Shown here in pieces: positions 52,294 to 63,830 of a DNA stretch of 64,000 nucleotides. Source of the stretch: Acanthornis magna (Eukaryota; Chordata; Aves; Passeriformes; Acanthizidae); assembly GCA_036785705.1 (NCBI GenBank), contig JAWUZG010000032.1, positions 13,968,001 to 14,032,000 of the forward strand, written 5' to 3'. Position 1 is the first letter of the stretch. Every line of letters begins with the position of its first letter. The notes below the pieces were generated by a model. The model made no database searches. It had not been told where the DNA came from and was given only the letters and a program-made list of their open reading frames with translations. The position numbers were made by a program, and so were the translations under genes.

Positions 52294-54225
52294 GACCATT
52301 ACACAAACCTGCAATATATGCACCCAGGAGAGAAAGGATGGGAAAAGCAGCTCAGCCTCTCTCAAAGTGAAACCTGCCTGCCTCAACACATCTGGGTAAT
52401 AAAAGAGTTGTCTCCTCCTCCCAGTCAGTCTCCCTCCACAGTTATGAAGCCTAGCTGTCCTTTAGTCAATGCAGCTTTATATTACCCTCTCTAGTTGGCA
52501 ATATTATTCCATTTATCTTTCCACTTATCAACCAAATATCTTAACTTCAAACAGCATATCCTTTCTAGTTGAGTAACAAAATAAACAGCATAATTATATC
52601 AAGGCAATTAAGCAAACATTGCACAATATCACCAACTGAGACTATCAGTCTACCAGATACCTCATACTGTCCCAGCTAACCTAACTGAAACTTGAAATAA
52701 CTAGGAAATCGAAAAAAAGTGGCTCCTGAGCTGTAGAAAGGAACAAGTAAGAAGCAGCACTAGATGCCTGCAAAAGATGGATGCTGACTGTGGATGCTGT
52801 GGGTCCATGTCAATGATAGATGGAAGAGGCTGGGAGAGGATGTCACACAGGCAGGGAGCACAGGTCATTGCTGCCAAGTCTTCCTGTGTTTCTGGCAAGG
52901 GCTACCTTTGGGTTAGGTTTTCTTGTTTAAAAAATTGCCCAGCAAGCAATAACCATTTGTCTTTTGACCTTCCTATGTTCCACCCTTATGCAGGCAAAAA
53001 TTTTGAGCCTTGAACAAAAAAGGAATCAAATTATATGTTACTGTATCTATTGAAGCAAAATGTTTCGGAAGATTGTTGAGGAAACTAACTCTCAGTTTTA
53101 TGTCAGTCAGAGCTAGGCTGTCATAAAGCACTGAGAAACAGATGAAGTACAAGAGTGGAGAGATTACAGAACAGGCAAGATGAAAGACAAAGAACATTTT
53201 CATATATGAAAAGACAGTAGAAAAGGGTGCTTTATTCATCAGAGGAAGAGTAGGCAGATGTTCTCTTAACAGGAACTAAGGTCATACAGGATAAGAAGAT
53301 GGAAATACTCAGCCCAGAGGAGTGCTGTACATACCGGAGAGTCAAGTATTAACTGAGGCTGAATTTCAGCTTGGGGAGACAAAAAAAAAAAAAAAGCCTG
53401 ACTGTACTAACCAACATTTATAAAGGGAAAGATATCTAGAATTTACATAAATGAATGCACAGAAACTTAATTGAGTCCTTGATCAAATACATATATCAAG
53501 CACCTCTAAAATTTTTTTGTTTCTCATTTTCTTTGCCTATCCCTACATTCTATTTTTCAATTTTGCTGAGTCTTATTTTGAATGCAATAGAATGAAGGGT
53601 TTGCCATTTATTTCTTCTAAAAGTCTTATGATCAATCGCCTCAGAACAGACTTTCTCTATATCAGCCAGCCTAAATATTCCCCTCTCTTACATTTGTCCT
53701 TCCCAACAAAACAGGTCAAAACAGAATGATTTTTCTTCTCTTCATTTCCCCATATTGAAATTCGGAAAATATTCAGGCAGTTCCAGTTCCTAATTACCTC
53801 CTTCTATTTCCTTAGACTACTCATCTCTTTGCAATCCATTCCCTTCAAATGCCTCAAGTAATTAGGTGCCCCTGTGGAGTTATTTACCTGTGATTTTTGC
53901 CATTTTTTACCAAACTGTGTCCATTACAACTGCATTGCCCTCTCCAGGTTTTCTGCAAATTTTCTTGCTAAAGAAATGTGTAGAAGCTGCATTCCAGGAA
54001 CAATTGAGTGTGAACTGACACAGACCCACCTCACTTTTGCAGGTCCCATTCGCCTCCCCCAAGCACTTATCAAAAAGACACATGCAGTGTATCTCCCAGG
54101 GGTGCCTCTCTGCATTCTCATCCATCTCATCTTCTCCAACTCTGAAGCAAGGGAAATTTAGACCATGATAGTCTGCTTGGGATAATTTGATGCAATTGTA
54201 GACAAAGCCTTTTCAGCAGGCTTGG
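52294..54225. other. Unique non-coding DNA, no gene seen
   Basis: AT-rich; contains an A15 run (53381-53395). Frames are short and unrecognised. Confidence 0.55.
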
Positions 54226-54715
54226 TGTCAAAGCAGTGATACTTTTATTTGCAGTTAGCTGCACAACTTACAGCATATTCTTTTGTCTCCAGAAATTTGG
54301 ACCTGCCTGGGTGCCAAGTTCCAGCCTCTGAGATGGATGGATGTTGCTCTTCCTCCCCAGCTGGGATCAGTTCCTTGTAGCAGGGCATACCCTCACACTC
54401 CCAGGTGTACATGAGGTGTGACAACACAGCTGTCTCCCTGATACATCCAAGGAATGAGCTTAACGTCTTCAGCCATCCTTGGGGGCTCCCACCATGCCCT
54501 TCTGCCACCACTGATGGCTCCTCAGCCACAGCTCATTCCATCCTGCCTTTTCTGGAAGGTATTCGCTGCCTTCTGCCACTCTGGGCATGCCTTTTTATTC
54601 ACATCTCTTAACCAATCTGGATGAATGTTGTCCGTGTAAGGTTGCTACTGCCCACAAATACTAAGACTTATGATGTGTACCAAATGTTCCTGCAATGTGG
54701 CCGGCTCACCCCACA
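54226..54715 (-). mobile_element. Possible solo LTR, antisense
   Basis: On the minus strand the segment opens TGTGGGGTGAGCC at 54715, has an AATAAAAAGGC TATA-like box near 54598, and an AATAAA signal with its complement at about 54244-54250, followed about 20 bp later by ttgaca. It is richer in GC than its flanks, which fits a short retroviral LTR. The left boundary is uncertain and the flanks (ttggt against ttagt) match at only four of five positions in a slightly shifted register. Family not recognised. Confidence 0.35.
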
Positions 54716-57700
54716 TTAGTATAAAAAATACACACTGAAAACATATCCAACTGCTTTTAACATCAAAAGGAAGATTTCCACTGATTTTTAGAAGAGCTGA
54801 ATTGAGGTCTCATGACCCTGCTACAGTGAAGTATTTACACACATGCCAGGCTCTAAGCATGTGAAGAAGCCCCATGAATTCAAAAGGATTCTCAGATGCT
54901 TAAACACTTCAGTCAAGGCCTGAATGTTTATTTTAGGCTGCCGTAACAGTGCCCCTGTTATATAAAATAAAACCCGTGTGAGAATTCCTTTGTTCCTCTG
55001 AGAGGAGGAATAGGCCTTTACATTAGTATAGATGCATACATATAATGTGCCTGTTTATATACATATGCACACATACCTACACAAATATATTAGCATCTTT
55101 TCTGCTCTCCATATTCCTAAAAGTAAAGGTTTTATCTCATTCATAAAATTAACTGCAAAATGCAGCATTTGAGTCAACATTCTTTACAGTGGAAAAAAAA
55201 TTCCTTTTAAATGCCCTTGTCCCAGTGCTGATGGGTGCTCTCCAACCCAGGACACTGTCACACAATAGACAAATCAAAAACCTTAACCTGACAGGTAGAA
55301 ATATTTGCCTTGGAGATATATATACAAAAAACCCACAACAACAAAAGAAATAAAGAGAGTTGGGCAACATACTGAAAGATTTACCTCAGAGACCATCAAA
55401 AGGAAGAATCATTTCCTTTCCTGCTTTAGGGTAATGTTTATTTAAATTAAAATGTAAAAAGTACAGTGGAAATAAACATCCTCATTATTGTCTATAGAAC
55501 CTTCAAATAGACTTTCATCTTATAATGGCATTCAGGGGACATTTTAGGTCTCCCTCCATTCATTTTCCCTCCTTTATCTCTTTCTCTTTCTTTATTGCTG
55601 TTGAGCCTCATGTCAGGCTATCTTGAAACTCCTAGCCCAACAGGAAATAATGTCTGGATTACAAACACTTGGGGTTTTTTTAAAGTGGCTGGCAGGCAGG
55701 CAGGCAGGGAGAGGACATAACACTCAAATTTGGGACTATTAAAAGGATTATGATAGCTTGGACTTTAAGGGGTTTCTTTGGAGTCTTTTTTTCCTTCAAG
55801 TGCAAAACACCTGGGAAGCCCAGCCAGCAGAGGTGGGCTCTGGAGGCTTTAATTTAGCTGAGAAGAGCACCAATTTATCCTACTATATCCTCTGTTAAAA
55901 ACTCCCCAGGGCTTTACTTTCTATGCAAGTGGTCTGTGGATAATGCAATGTCAAGAAGGGCAGCTGTGACAGGCGTCAGGGCCTGAGAGTTTCATCAGTG
56001 GCAAAGCCTCTTCTGCACCCTCAGTGAGTGGAGAGGGAATCACCACCATTTGCGGTGTGCCATTTGTTGTCTGGAACTAAAGGAGCACAAAAACATTTCC
56101 AGAAGGTAGCTGGCAGAGGCAAAGGTTGGTAGGGAGAGGCTTCTGTGGCTGGTGAGGTCTTGTAGTATGGTTTAACAGACACATTGCTTTACAGCATGCT
56201 ACTCACAGCTCTGCTGGGACTGGGATTTCTTAAGAGACAATTATAATTTTTTCACTTTTCTCGATCTAAATTCTCTGAAAAAAAAGGGCTGTGGTCAGTG
56301 TTCTGCATGCCCTGGCTCCAGCAAAAGGATATGTTTGATGGTGACAGGGTTTGGGAGTAGAAGTGGAGGACAGAATAGGATAAAGGAAGTTACATTTGTT
56401 GCAGTTTCACTCATACCAATGGTTGGAAACAGTGTCTGTGGTGGAATGTGACATCAACCATGTTTAGGGGCCATCTAGGAGAGAGGTCTTTGGGGAAGTC
56501 AGAAAGCAAATTAACAGCTAACTGATGGTCTAGGATTCAGTTCTCAAGCTCATTCCTTGGCTCTTCCCAGACATACAAAGCTATTTTCCCTCTCTTCACT
56601 GAAGGAAAAAGCTGTTTTCCTTACTGCTATTAGTTGTCATACCTTTATATACCAGACATTTATTTATAAACCAAAATTTATTTATGGAATAAATATGGCA
56701 GTGGACTGGATCTACAGTCTGCTTTCTGGATTATGTAAAAATTCATTATGTTAATGGTCCCATTTCTTCCCAAAGTTTATTAACCTCTCCATGAGAGATC
56801 ATAGGGAGCCTTTTACATCCATTTACACACAAAATCTCTTTTTCCTGTGTCACTACTTTCTCATTTTTTGTAGAATTGACAGCCACATATCAAACCCATC
56901 CTACACAGTTCCCTGCATCCATCTTTGAATATGAACATGAAAGTAAACACACAAAAAAGTCAAATACAGGTCAATTTCCATGCAAGCTTGATAGATATTT
57001 GAAACTGTGCAAGCTCCCTTAGACCTATATCTGAACCTCATGTAGTTGTGGTTCATCAGACACAAGCATGCGTGGGACATGAAGGACAGAGAGTTTTAAC
57101 TAAAGGATCATTAAATTGTGCTCTCTGCTGTAATTCCTGAGCAGGACCACATGGCTGAGGTCTAAACACAGGTAAAGTATACCCAGGCAAAGGCAAGCCC
57201 AACACTGAGACCAATTTAGACTAACCTGTGCTCCTCAGCCCACTTGAAGCACAGATGTGTTAAGTTATATGATGCAAGACCGATGAAGCAGCTCCCCAGG
57301 CTTCGGTCCTCATTTCCCAGCGGAAAACCAGTATTTGTGAAGCCTGCACTAGTCAGGCTTTGTGAATGTTAACATACAAAACATGGGTGTATTCCAGACA
57401 TTTGTCTTGTCTTGAATGCCTTCAGGATCCAGAGCTCTGTGTGTAACCCTGCAGCCATATCCATTTTCAGCAGCTTTTTCCCAACTCACAAGTTACAATT
57501 TGTCCCTCCAAAAGCATTTGAGCGTTGCATATTATCCCTCTCCTCTATTCTCCGGAAGGTTGAATACTTAATTATACTGATCTAATTTGGGTAAAGCTCA
57601 AAAATTCTGTTATATCTTTTTATCTGTGCAATTTCTGTTTGTCTACTGATTTTGAACATATGCTTCAAAGAGGCTCAGGGGCTGTACTGTCCAGATCCAT

Positions 57701-57759
57701 AAAACGTGATCCACAAAATCCAGTCTATTTTCAGCAAGCTTAAATCAGTTTTTGCAGAG

Positions 57760-57783
57760 ATCCACTAGAGATTTCTAGTGGAT
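57760..57783. repeat. Perfect hairpin, 10-bp arms
   Basis: atccactaga and its exact reverse complement tctagtggat are separated by four bases (gatt). No T-run follows and no gene precedes it, so a terminator reading is not supported. Confidence 0.8.
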
Positions 57784-60539
57784 ATCAAATGAAAGAAGTT
57801 AAAAGAAATTATTTTCTGTGTCAAAATTATTTATTTCACTTGATAAATATCATGGACAGGTGCTAATTCTATATACCTATTTTCAGTGATGTGTTAATCC
57901 TTGTTTTTCTTGCCCTTTTCTTTTTACCAAACACATAGATATTCTTTCTGAATCAAGAAAAGAGACATCTCTAAAATATCTCAGTTTTGCTGACGAGTTC
58001 AGAAAATAGATAAAAAACGTGAAGCCATGGGCTTACTTCTTCTAAACAAAAGATTATCGCAGAATGTCAAGACGATTTTTCATGCCCCTCTTTTTTTTAC
58101 TTGCATACTACCTCCCACACCCACCTCCTGGCAAGTCAACAAGCTCTGAGCAGTCAGTCCCCACTTTCATGACTCAGTCTCAGAGCATTAAAGCCTTAAG
58201 CTTGGCAGGTGTCCAGGATGAAGAAATATTAACAAATCTCCCACAAAGAGCACTCTAATCATAGCAAGCACTGAAGCCTTGAACATAATATTTCCTCCAT
58301 GTATAAGATTTCCAATTTGCTTAATGGTCTCTCAAACTTTGCAGTATGATATTGCAAATGTTCTTTTAAAAACTCCAAGTCCTCCCCAAACACATAACCA
58401 GCATGTACATTACATAAAGAAAAAATGTAATTTACTCTTCACTTTTGGCTTCTGCTGAGAAGTCTTCTTCCAAGTCATCACTTATTGGAAAATAAGAAAG
58501 AAATACCAAGTTTTAGTTATCTTTCAGAGATGCCTCATTTTGTAATTCCCATTGCAACAACAGAGGCACATACTTCCATGAAACACTGTTGTTTATCTCT
58601 TTTTGGATGACCTCATCGAAGGTTATTTGGAAGAAGATGGAAATGCAGACTGATTTATTGGTAACTGGAGTGTAAATTTCACACAAAAGTTCAAATAGCA
58701 GATTTTATAACTGCAGCTAAAGGGTCTCAATTCTGTGCGTTGTGAGTCATTTCCACAAGCCCATGTTCAGTTGTCTGCTCCACATCACACACTCAAATGT
58801 CCTGTTTTCTTTTAGGATATCAGCTGACACTATTTCCAGATAGCTACATTCAGAGCAAGAATTTTTACAAATAAATGCAAATGCATCCATTTTTGTTCAT
58901 ACCTAAGGGATGTGAATAACATCCAGCTAAATCCAATTTTACTGCATTATCTATATTTAGGCTATGGTAGAACTGTAGCAAATACTCTGAATATTGCTTA
59001 TCTGAGGCCTATAAATTCATTTCTATGAATAATTACAATTTAGTTACCAGGGAAACATATATTATAGCAGTCATCCTCCTTATTCGTTGGCATAGTTATG
59101 TCTGCCACTTTACAGACAAAATGTATCTAAGTGTACAACTGCATTTAACAGTAATTTCAGAGGACTTTCCAACAGATGTTTTCCCTAAAAAAAAAAAATT
59201 CTTCTAAAACCTTTTTCTTAAATACTGAAACTCGTAAGTTGTTCTCTGATTTGAGACATCATTTGTTCTTTGAACATTTTTCTTTAGTAGAAATCTACTG
59301 TATGCTGTGAACAAACATTTTGTTACATGAGTGTGGTTAGTCTTCTAGAAAAGGCAGACTACTGAAGGCAGAAGTGTCAGAAGAAAAACAAAGGTACAAG
59401 AAAAAAAGGAAGCATTACAAACTGCATAATTAATGTATACTGACACAATTCAAGTCACAAAAGAGTACAGCTCTCCCTCTCCTAAGGATGCACACTAGTC
59501 ACAAAGCGCATATCAACCCTACCTAGCTGGGGTTTTTTTAAGGAAACAAGGTCTATGGCCAGCTCTGGAGGACCATGAGAGAATTCAAACCCTTTCAGTA
59601 AGGAGGACTTCTACACATTCAAAGCATGTGAAGTGGGAAACACTTGCTATGTCAGTTAGTATTAATGGAGAGAGGAAAACCTATGCTTCAGTTACTTATG
59701 TGTCATAAAATGTCCCAGCTGTGTTTTTTAAAGCTGCTTAATTACATTAACCAGAAAGTCCTTTCCACATTCCCCACTTCAAGCAAACACATCCACTTCA
59801 CAGCAATTCCATGCTGTGCCTGATATTCTGCAGTCCCAGGCTGAATTTGAGCTACTGCAATTCACCTTTGAGCTGGCTAAGCTTAACTAAAGTCAACACG
59901 GCCCTGTATCTTATATTGTTATTCACATTTCCACAATTTGCTCGTGCTAAATACCTGGTTTTTCTTGTACCCTTTTTTTTTTTTTAGTCAGTGAAAAAAA
60001 TGCCTTTTAAAATTTTTACCTTTTTTTAAGCATGGAAAAATAGTGTCTAGAACACTTCATGCAGACATCTCCCTGAAATCTGACACAGTCATTAAAAATG
60101 GGTACAATGCACAATTCAGTAAATGTGGGAATAAAAAGTTTTGGTGAGTCTTGAGTCATCAGTAACAAAATTAATGAATGAGATGTTCAAAACCCACAAT
60201 TTCCAAGTTCGAAACTGATGAGCAAATATTTCCCTTAAAAGGTTCTGACTGGTTGCCAGTGGCCAATTCCCCACATCCTAGACAACAGACATAACTTCAA
60301 AATACAAATAACTCTCCTGGTGGAGTTGGCATACATACTTCTAGTGGGGTAATAGCATTTGACCATGACTACTGAGAATAGATCTGTCTCATGTAAAAAC
60401 AGTAAAAACTGTTGGATTTTAAAGCCTATACTCCAGCTTAAATCTAAATATGTTTTAATAAACACACGTTCTTAGGAAGCAGAGCATGGAACTGGAGAAG
60501 ATGAAAGAACAATTAAAGAGCTAAGGAAAATTAAGCCCT

Positions 60540-61050
60540 TGGTTATACTAATAGAAGCATGATAATGATCATCTCCACCATCTAGTCTTAATAGCTGTCT
60601 TTCATAAATTTTCCATTAAAATCAAATTAAAGTTTGAGCATTGCCATTTTAATGAAATTCTTTGCAGCTGCATTTCTCTCAGCCCAGAGTTAGTATTAAG
60701 CATTTAGTGAATTTCTTTCAGAAGTTAATTCAATAGTGCTTGCCGTTATGTAGCTACTATCTCATTTTCGTTTAATCACCAAGATGTTATGATCTTTCAG
60801 GATGAGGCTGTTTCAGAAACTATAAACGTTGTTTTCTGAAGTTTAGTAATACCCACTTGTCTATGAGCGTTAATTTCAATGAATAGTCAATACTTTCTAG
60901 ATCGTGCTTTCTACATTGTACATGCTGACATTAAATACCCAACTATTCATTTGCAAGACACCATGATCTTTTTATTAAGCACCTTTTGCTGTTTTATGTC
61001 CTCCCTTCAAAGTGACATAATTTATGAGCATCTAATTATGGTCTAGTCAT
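60540..61050. promoter_or_regulatory. AT-rich candidate conserved non-coding block
   Basis: About 500 bases dense in ATTA/TAAT, ATTTGCAAG-like octamer and TTCATAAATT motifs, without low-complexity runs or repeats. The texture resembles vertebrate ultraconserved-type enhancers. This is an impression from composition and motifs, not evidence of conservation. Confidence 0.18.
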
Positions 61051-61530
61051 AGCATTAAAAATAAAACATATTTCAAAATGGGTCAGATCATTCTTGAATT
61101 ACTTCTTCTGGAAATAATTTAATATGACTAGTTCAATAAAGGGTTGAAATATTAGAAAAAAAACTCACTAGTTGATTTAAGACAATTTTATGTCAGCTCT
61201 GTTCATAAATGTTGCAAGACTGATTTTTCTCTTAAGTAATTCCTTCCAACAATGTCTGTGGAAAAGGGGACTTAGGTTTCTTTTTGTATCCTACATGAAT
61301 TTTGAGATGTTTTTCTTTATCAAGTAAGTTAACAGAACGAATGCAGAAATATTACATTTTACGTTACAGCTTGTTTCTGTTAGCTACCTTCATGGTCCCC
61401 CAATATAATATTAGATTTCCACTCAGCCAAATGCAGCCCTCCAGAAGGAAATTAATCTAAGTTATGTGAGGTGGCTCTTGCTCTCATTTCACAGCACCAC
61501 ACTTTTGGAAATCTGTTTCCTGGTGTGGAA

Positions 61531-61884
61531 AATGGTCACAGACTACTTTAGGAAGGGAGGGACTTGTGGAGGTCATCTGGTCACACCTCCAGATTATCAA
61601 GGTCCTGTTACATGGTGGCTTTGACCTGCAGCCTTTAAATCACTGGTGTAGTTTGTGAACTTTCTGGGCTGGAAATCCGATTGCCCAGTCACTGATGAGG
61701 AATGCCAGGCAGTGTCAGCCTTGGGTATAATCCCTGACGAAAGTTACCACTACTCAACACCCAAGTGGATTTCAAACCATTAATCACAGCCTTTGAGTCC
61801 AGCAGTCCAGCCAGGTTTTACCCACCTGGAATCCTTATGTAGTCCTTATCTCACTGGCTGAGCTGCAGTGATACTATGGGGGCT
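61531..61884 (-). mobile_element. Old CR1 LINE, 3' portion (left of LTR insertion)
   Basis: The plus strand carries the antisense CR1 3' end (cactttagg-like start, then gggacttgtggaggtcatct), followed after a degraded or deleted middle by antisense ORF2 segments: tgggtataatccctgacgaa, gtccagccaggttttaccca and gatactatggggg. Comparison with CR1 as I know it shows that much of the ORF2 3' region is missing between these parts. The element is interrupted at 61884 by an LTR and resumes at 63278. Divergence is clearly higher than in the other CR1 copies here. Confidence 0.8.
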
Positions 61885-62089
61885 TGTCGTGGGTTTGACC
61901 CTGGCTAAATGCCAGGCACCTACGACGTTTACTCTCTATGCTCTCTCCTGCTGCAGCTATGCAGAGGAGAGGGAAAATTAACACAAAACACTGGACTTAT
62001 GAGTTGAGATAAGACTACTGATAAGGGGACGCACTAGATTCAGGGCAAAAGCAGGCGGTAAAACTTAAAGTTGCAAAAAAAAAAAGTGA

Positions 62090-62095
62090 TTTATT
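62090..62095 (-). promoter_or_regulatory. LTR polyadenylation signal AATAAA
   Basis: AATAAA on the minus strand, in the distal (left) part of the LTR about 205 bases from its end, consistent with a retroviral poly(A) signal. An A11 run on the plus strand (T11 on the minus strand) lies immediately beyond it. Confidence 0.5.
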
Positions 62096-62144
62096 AGTCT
62101 AACAGAGTCGGAGGATAAATCAGAGGTAAAAATAAGCTCTCAAG

Positions 62145-62540
62145 ACACCGTTTCTTCACTGACCCCCCCTTCCCTCTTAAGGCACCGCTTCCCAGCTCAC
62201 CCCCTCCCTCCTTTCCAACTAACCAACAACTCCCAGGCAGGGGCAGGGTGTGGGGTTTTTTCCTTAAGTCAGTCCATCACAATTCTCCTACTACAGACAC
62301 TGTTGCTCTATTCGCCCCCTCCTTCCATTCAACCAGCAGATCCGGGCTGGGGCAAGATATGTGGCTTTTCTTAGTCAGTCCAACGCCACAATTCTTCTGC
62401 TACAAACGCTGTTTTTCTGCTCACCCCTCTCCCTATTAAGGCTATTTCTCAGCTCGCCCCCTCCCTCCTTCCTTCTAACCAACAGCTCCGGGGTGGGGGC
62501 AGGGTATGGGGGTTTCCTTTGGTCAGGGTCAGTCCATCAG
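62145..62540. repeat. Internal tandem repeats of the LTR
   Basis: Three diverged units begin at about 62196, 62313 and 62453, each running from a ccccctccctcc-type start through aaccaacag/aactcc, a ggctggggca/ggcaggggca block, a tttccttaagtcagtccatc-type segment and a ctgctacaaacgctgttttt-type tail. A partial tail of the same kind precedes unit 1, giving a higher-order period of about 260 bp. Expansion inside the LTR explains its unusual length. Confidence 0.75.
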
Positions 62541-63068
62541 GGGAAAAGAATCCTCTACTTAGCCATGGGCGTCCCTCCCACGAGAGACAGTCCTCTGCGA
62601 ACTTCTTTGGCGTGGGTCCAATCTCACGAGCAGCCCCGCCCGATTGCTGCTGTCCGAGATTCTCTCCAGGTTGCAGATTTCCAAGCCGAGGCCAGGCTGT
62701 TTCCATCCCGGGAGCAAGGCCTTTCTCTCTCCTGCAAGGCTTTTGCAACTCTCAGTCTCTGGGACTCCCACTGGATCACAGCTTCCTGCAGGCTTCCACC
62801 TGCTCCTCTGGTGTGGGCACCTCCCCACAGGCTATGGGTGGTTCTCTGCATCCCCTGGACCCCATGGGCTGCAGGGGGACCACCTGCTCCCCCATGGTCT
62901 TCACCACAGCCAGCAGAGGGTTTTCAGCTCTGGCGCCTGGAACACCTCCTCCCCCACCTTCTCCACTGACCTTGGTGCCTCCATGTTGTTCTCCCTCACA
63001 TATTTTTACCTCCTCCTCCTCCTTCCCTGGCTACAAAGAAGTGCGTGCTTACCTTGTTTTCATTTCTT

Positions 63069-63078
63069 CTTATATATG
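63069..63078 (-). promoter_or_regulatory. LTR TATA box
   Basis: catatataag on the minus strand, about 200 bases inside the U3 end of the LTR, the expected place for the retroviral core promoter. Activity is unknown. Confidence 0.5.
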
Positions 63079-63277
63079 TTTTCACAGAGGCGTAACTAAC
63101 ATCTCTAATTGGCCCAGGTTTGGCCAGCAGCATGTCCATCATCTTCAGAGCCATCAGAGATTGGCTCTGCTGGACATGGTGGAGAAATTTCCAGAATCTT
63201 TACTCAGGACATGCAGGAGCCATCTTTGTACCCCACCCTATCCACTGGCAAAAACTGGGCCAGGCAAAACTACCACA

Positions 63278-63830
63278 GGGCTGTGCTGTTAAAGGCAAAG
63301 GAAATGCCATCCACTGCTTTTCCCTCCTCTCCTCTCGTAAAAAAAACACAATTGGGTCAACCAACAGCCACATTTTTCCTTTGATGTATCTGTGCTGGCT
63401 GTTCCCTCTCACCATCTTGTTTTCCATGTGCCTGGCCATGATTTCTAGGAGCGTTTGCTCCACAACCTCCCAGAGACTGAGGCGAGGCCAGCAGTTCCCT
63501 GGGTTTTCCTTTTTGCCATTTTATTTGGTTTCATTTGAAGATAAGTGTGACACTTGACTGTTTTAACCTCCCTCAATAGCTATGACCTTTCAAAGAGGAT
63601 AGTTAGCTCCCTCAGCATTCTTCATGGATTTGCATACATCTAGTTTCCATATTTGGTCCTGAATGGGATCATTCTCTATTGCAGTTGGTACCTCTTTCCT
63701 ATAAACTTTGCACAGAGAACTTGGATGCCTGAAAACAGACCTTGCCAGGAAAGAGCAAGAGAAAGACAACACTGAGCACATCAGAATTTTTCAAGCCTTT
63801 TTTCATTAGATTGTCTTCCCATTCTATAGG
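63278..63830 (-). mobile_element. Old CR1 LINE, ORF2 portion (right of LTR insertion)
   Basis: Continuation of the CR1 broken at 61884. Antisense ORF2 (reverse transcriptase region) landmarks appear in the expected order: a gtgtcaaaggc-like start (gtgctgttaaaggc), catccactgcttttccctcc, cctttgatgtatctgtgctg, ttttccatgtgcctggccat, ttgctccacaacctcccaga, agcagttccctgggttttcc, tatgacctttcaaagagga, gctccctcagcattcttcat and a cttcccattctatagggaag segment. Many stops and indels make it non-coding. The right limit is approximate. Confidence 0.8.

Larger units (their letters stand above)
54716..61530. other. Unique AT-rich non-coding DNA, no gene seen
   Basis: No gene, transposon or RNA is recognised. 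It contains a short GGCA run (about 55692-55708), a perfect hairpin (57760-57783), a T13 run (59973-59985) and a motif-rich AT block (60540-61050) that could be conserved non-coding DNA. Confidence 0.6.
61885..63277 (-). mobile_element. ERVL-type solo LTR with 5-bp target duplication
   Basis: A 1,393-bp LTR bounded by TG (tgtcgtgggtttgaccctgg at the left) and CA (ggcaaaactaccaca at the right), flanked by the identical pentamer gggct at 61880-61884 and 63278-63282. The orientation is minus: the U3-like end is on the right, with a TATATAAG box near 63070 and an AATAAA at 62090-62095. Conserved landmarks of this avian LTR group are visible, e.g. gagttgagataaga, tggcgcctggaacacctcct and gattggctctgctggacatg. 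The left third contains internal tandem repeats. Two large open frames (202 and 257 residues, plus strand) are artefacts of a CT-rich, stop-poor LTR. No internal proviral genes remain, so it is a solo LTR made by LTR-LTR recombination. Confidence 0.92.

Noticed and set aside
51940..52389. 149-residue minus-strand frame
   Set aside because: Mostly ERVL-type LTR sequence; LTRs of this kind do not encode protein.
62361..63292. Two overlapping plus-strand frames of 202 and 257 residues
   Set aside because: They lie wholly or almost wholly inside the 61885-63277 LTR, are Pro/Ser/Leu-rich from CT-rich DNA, overlap open frames on the other strand and show no domain.
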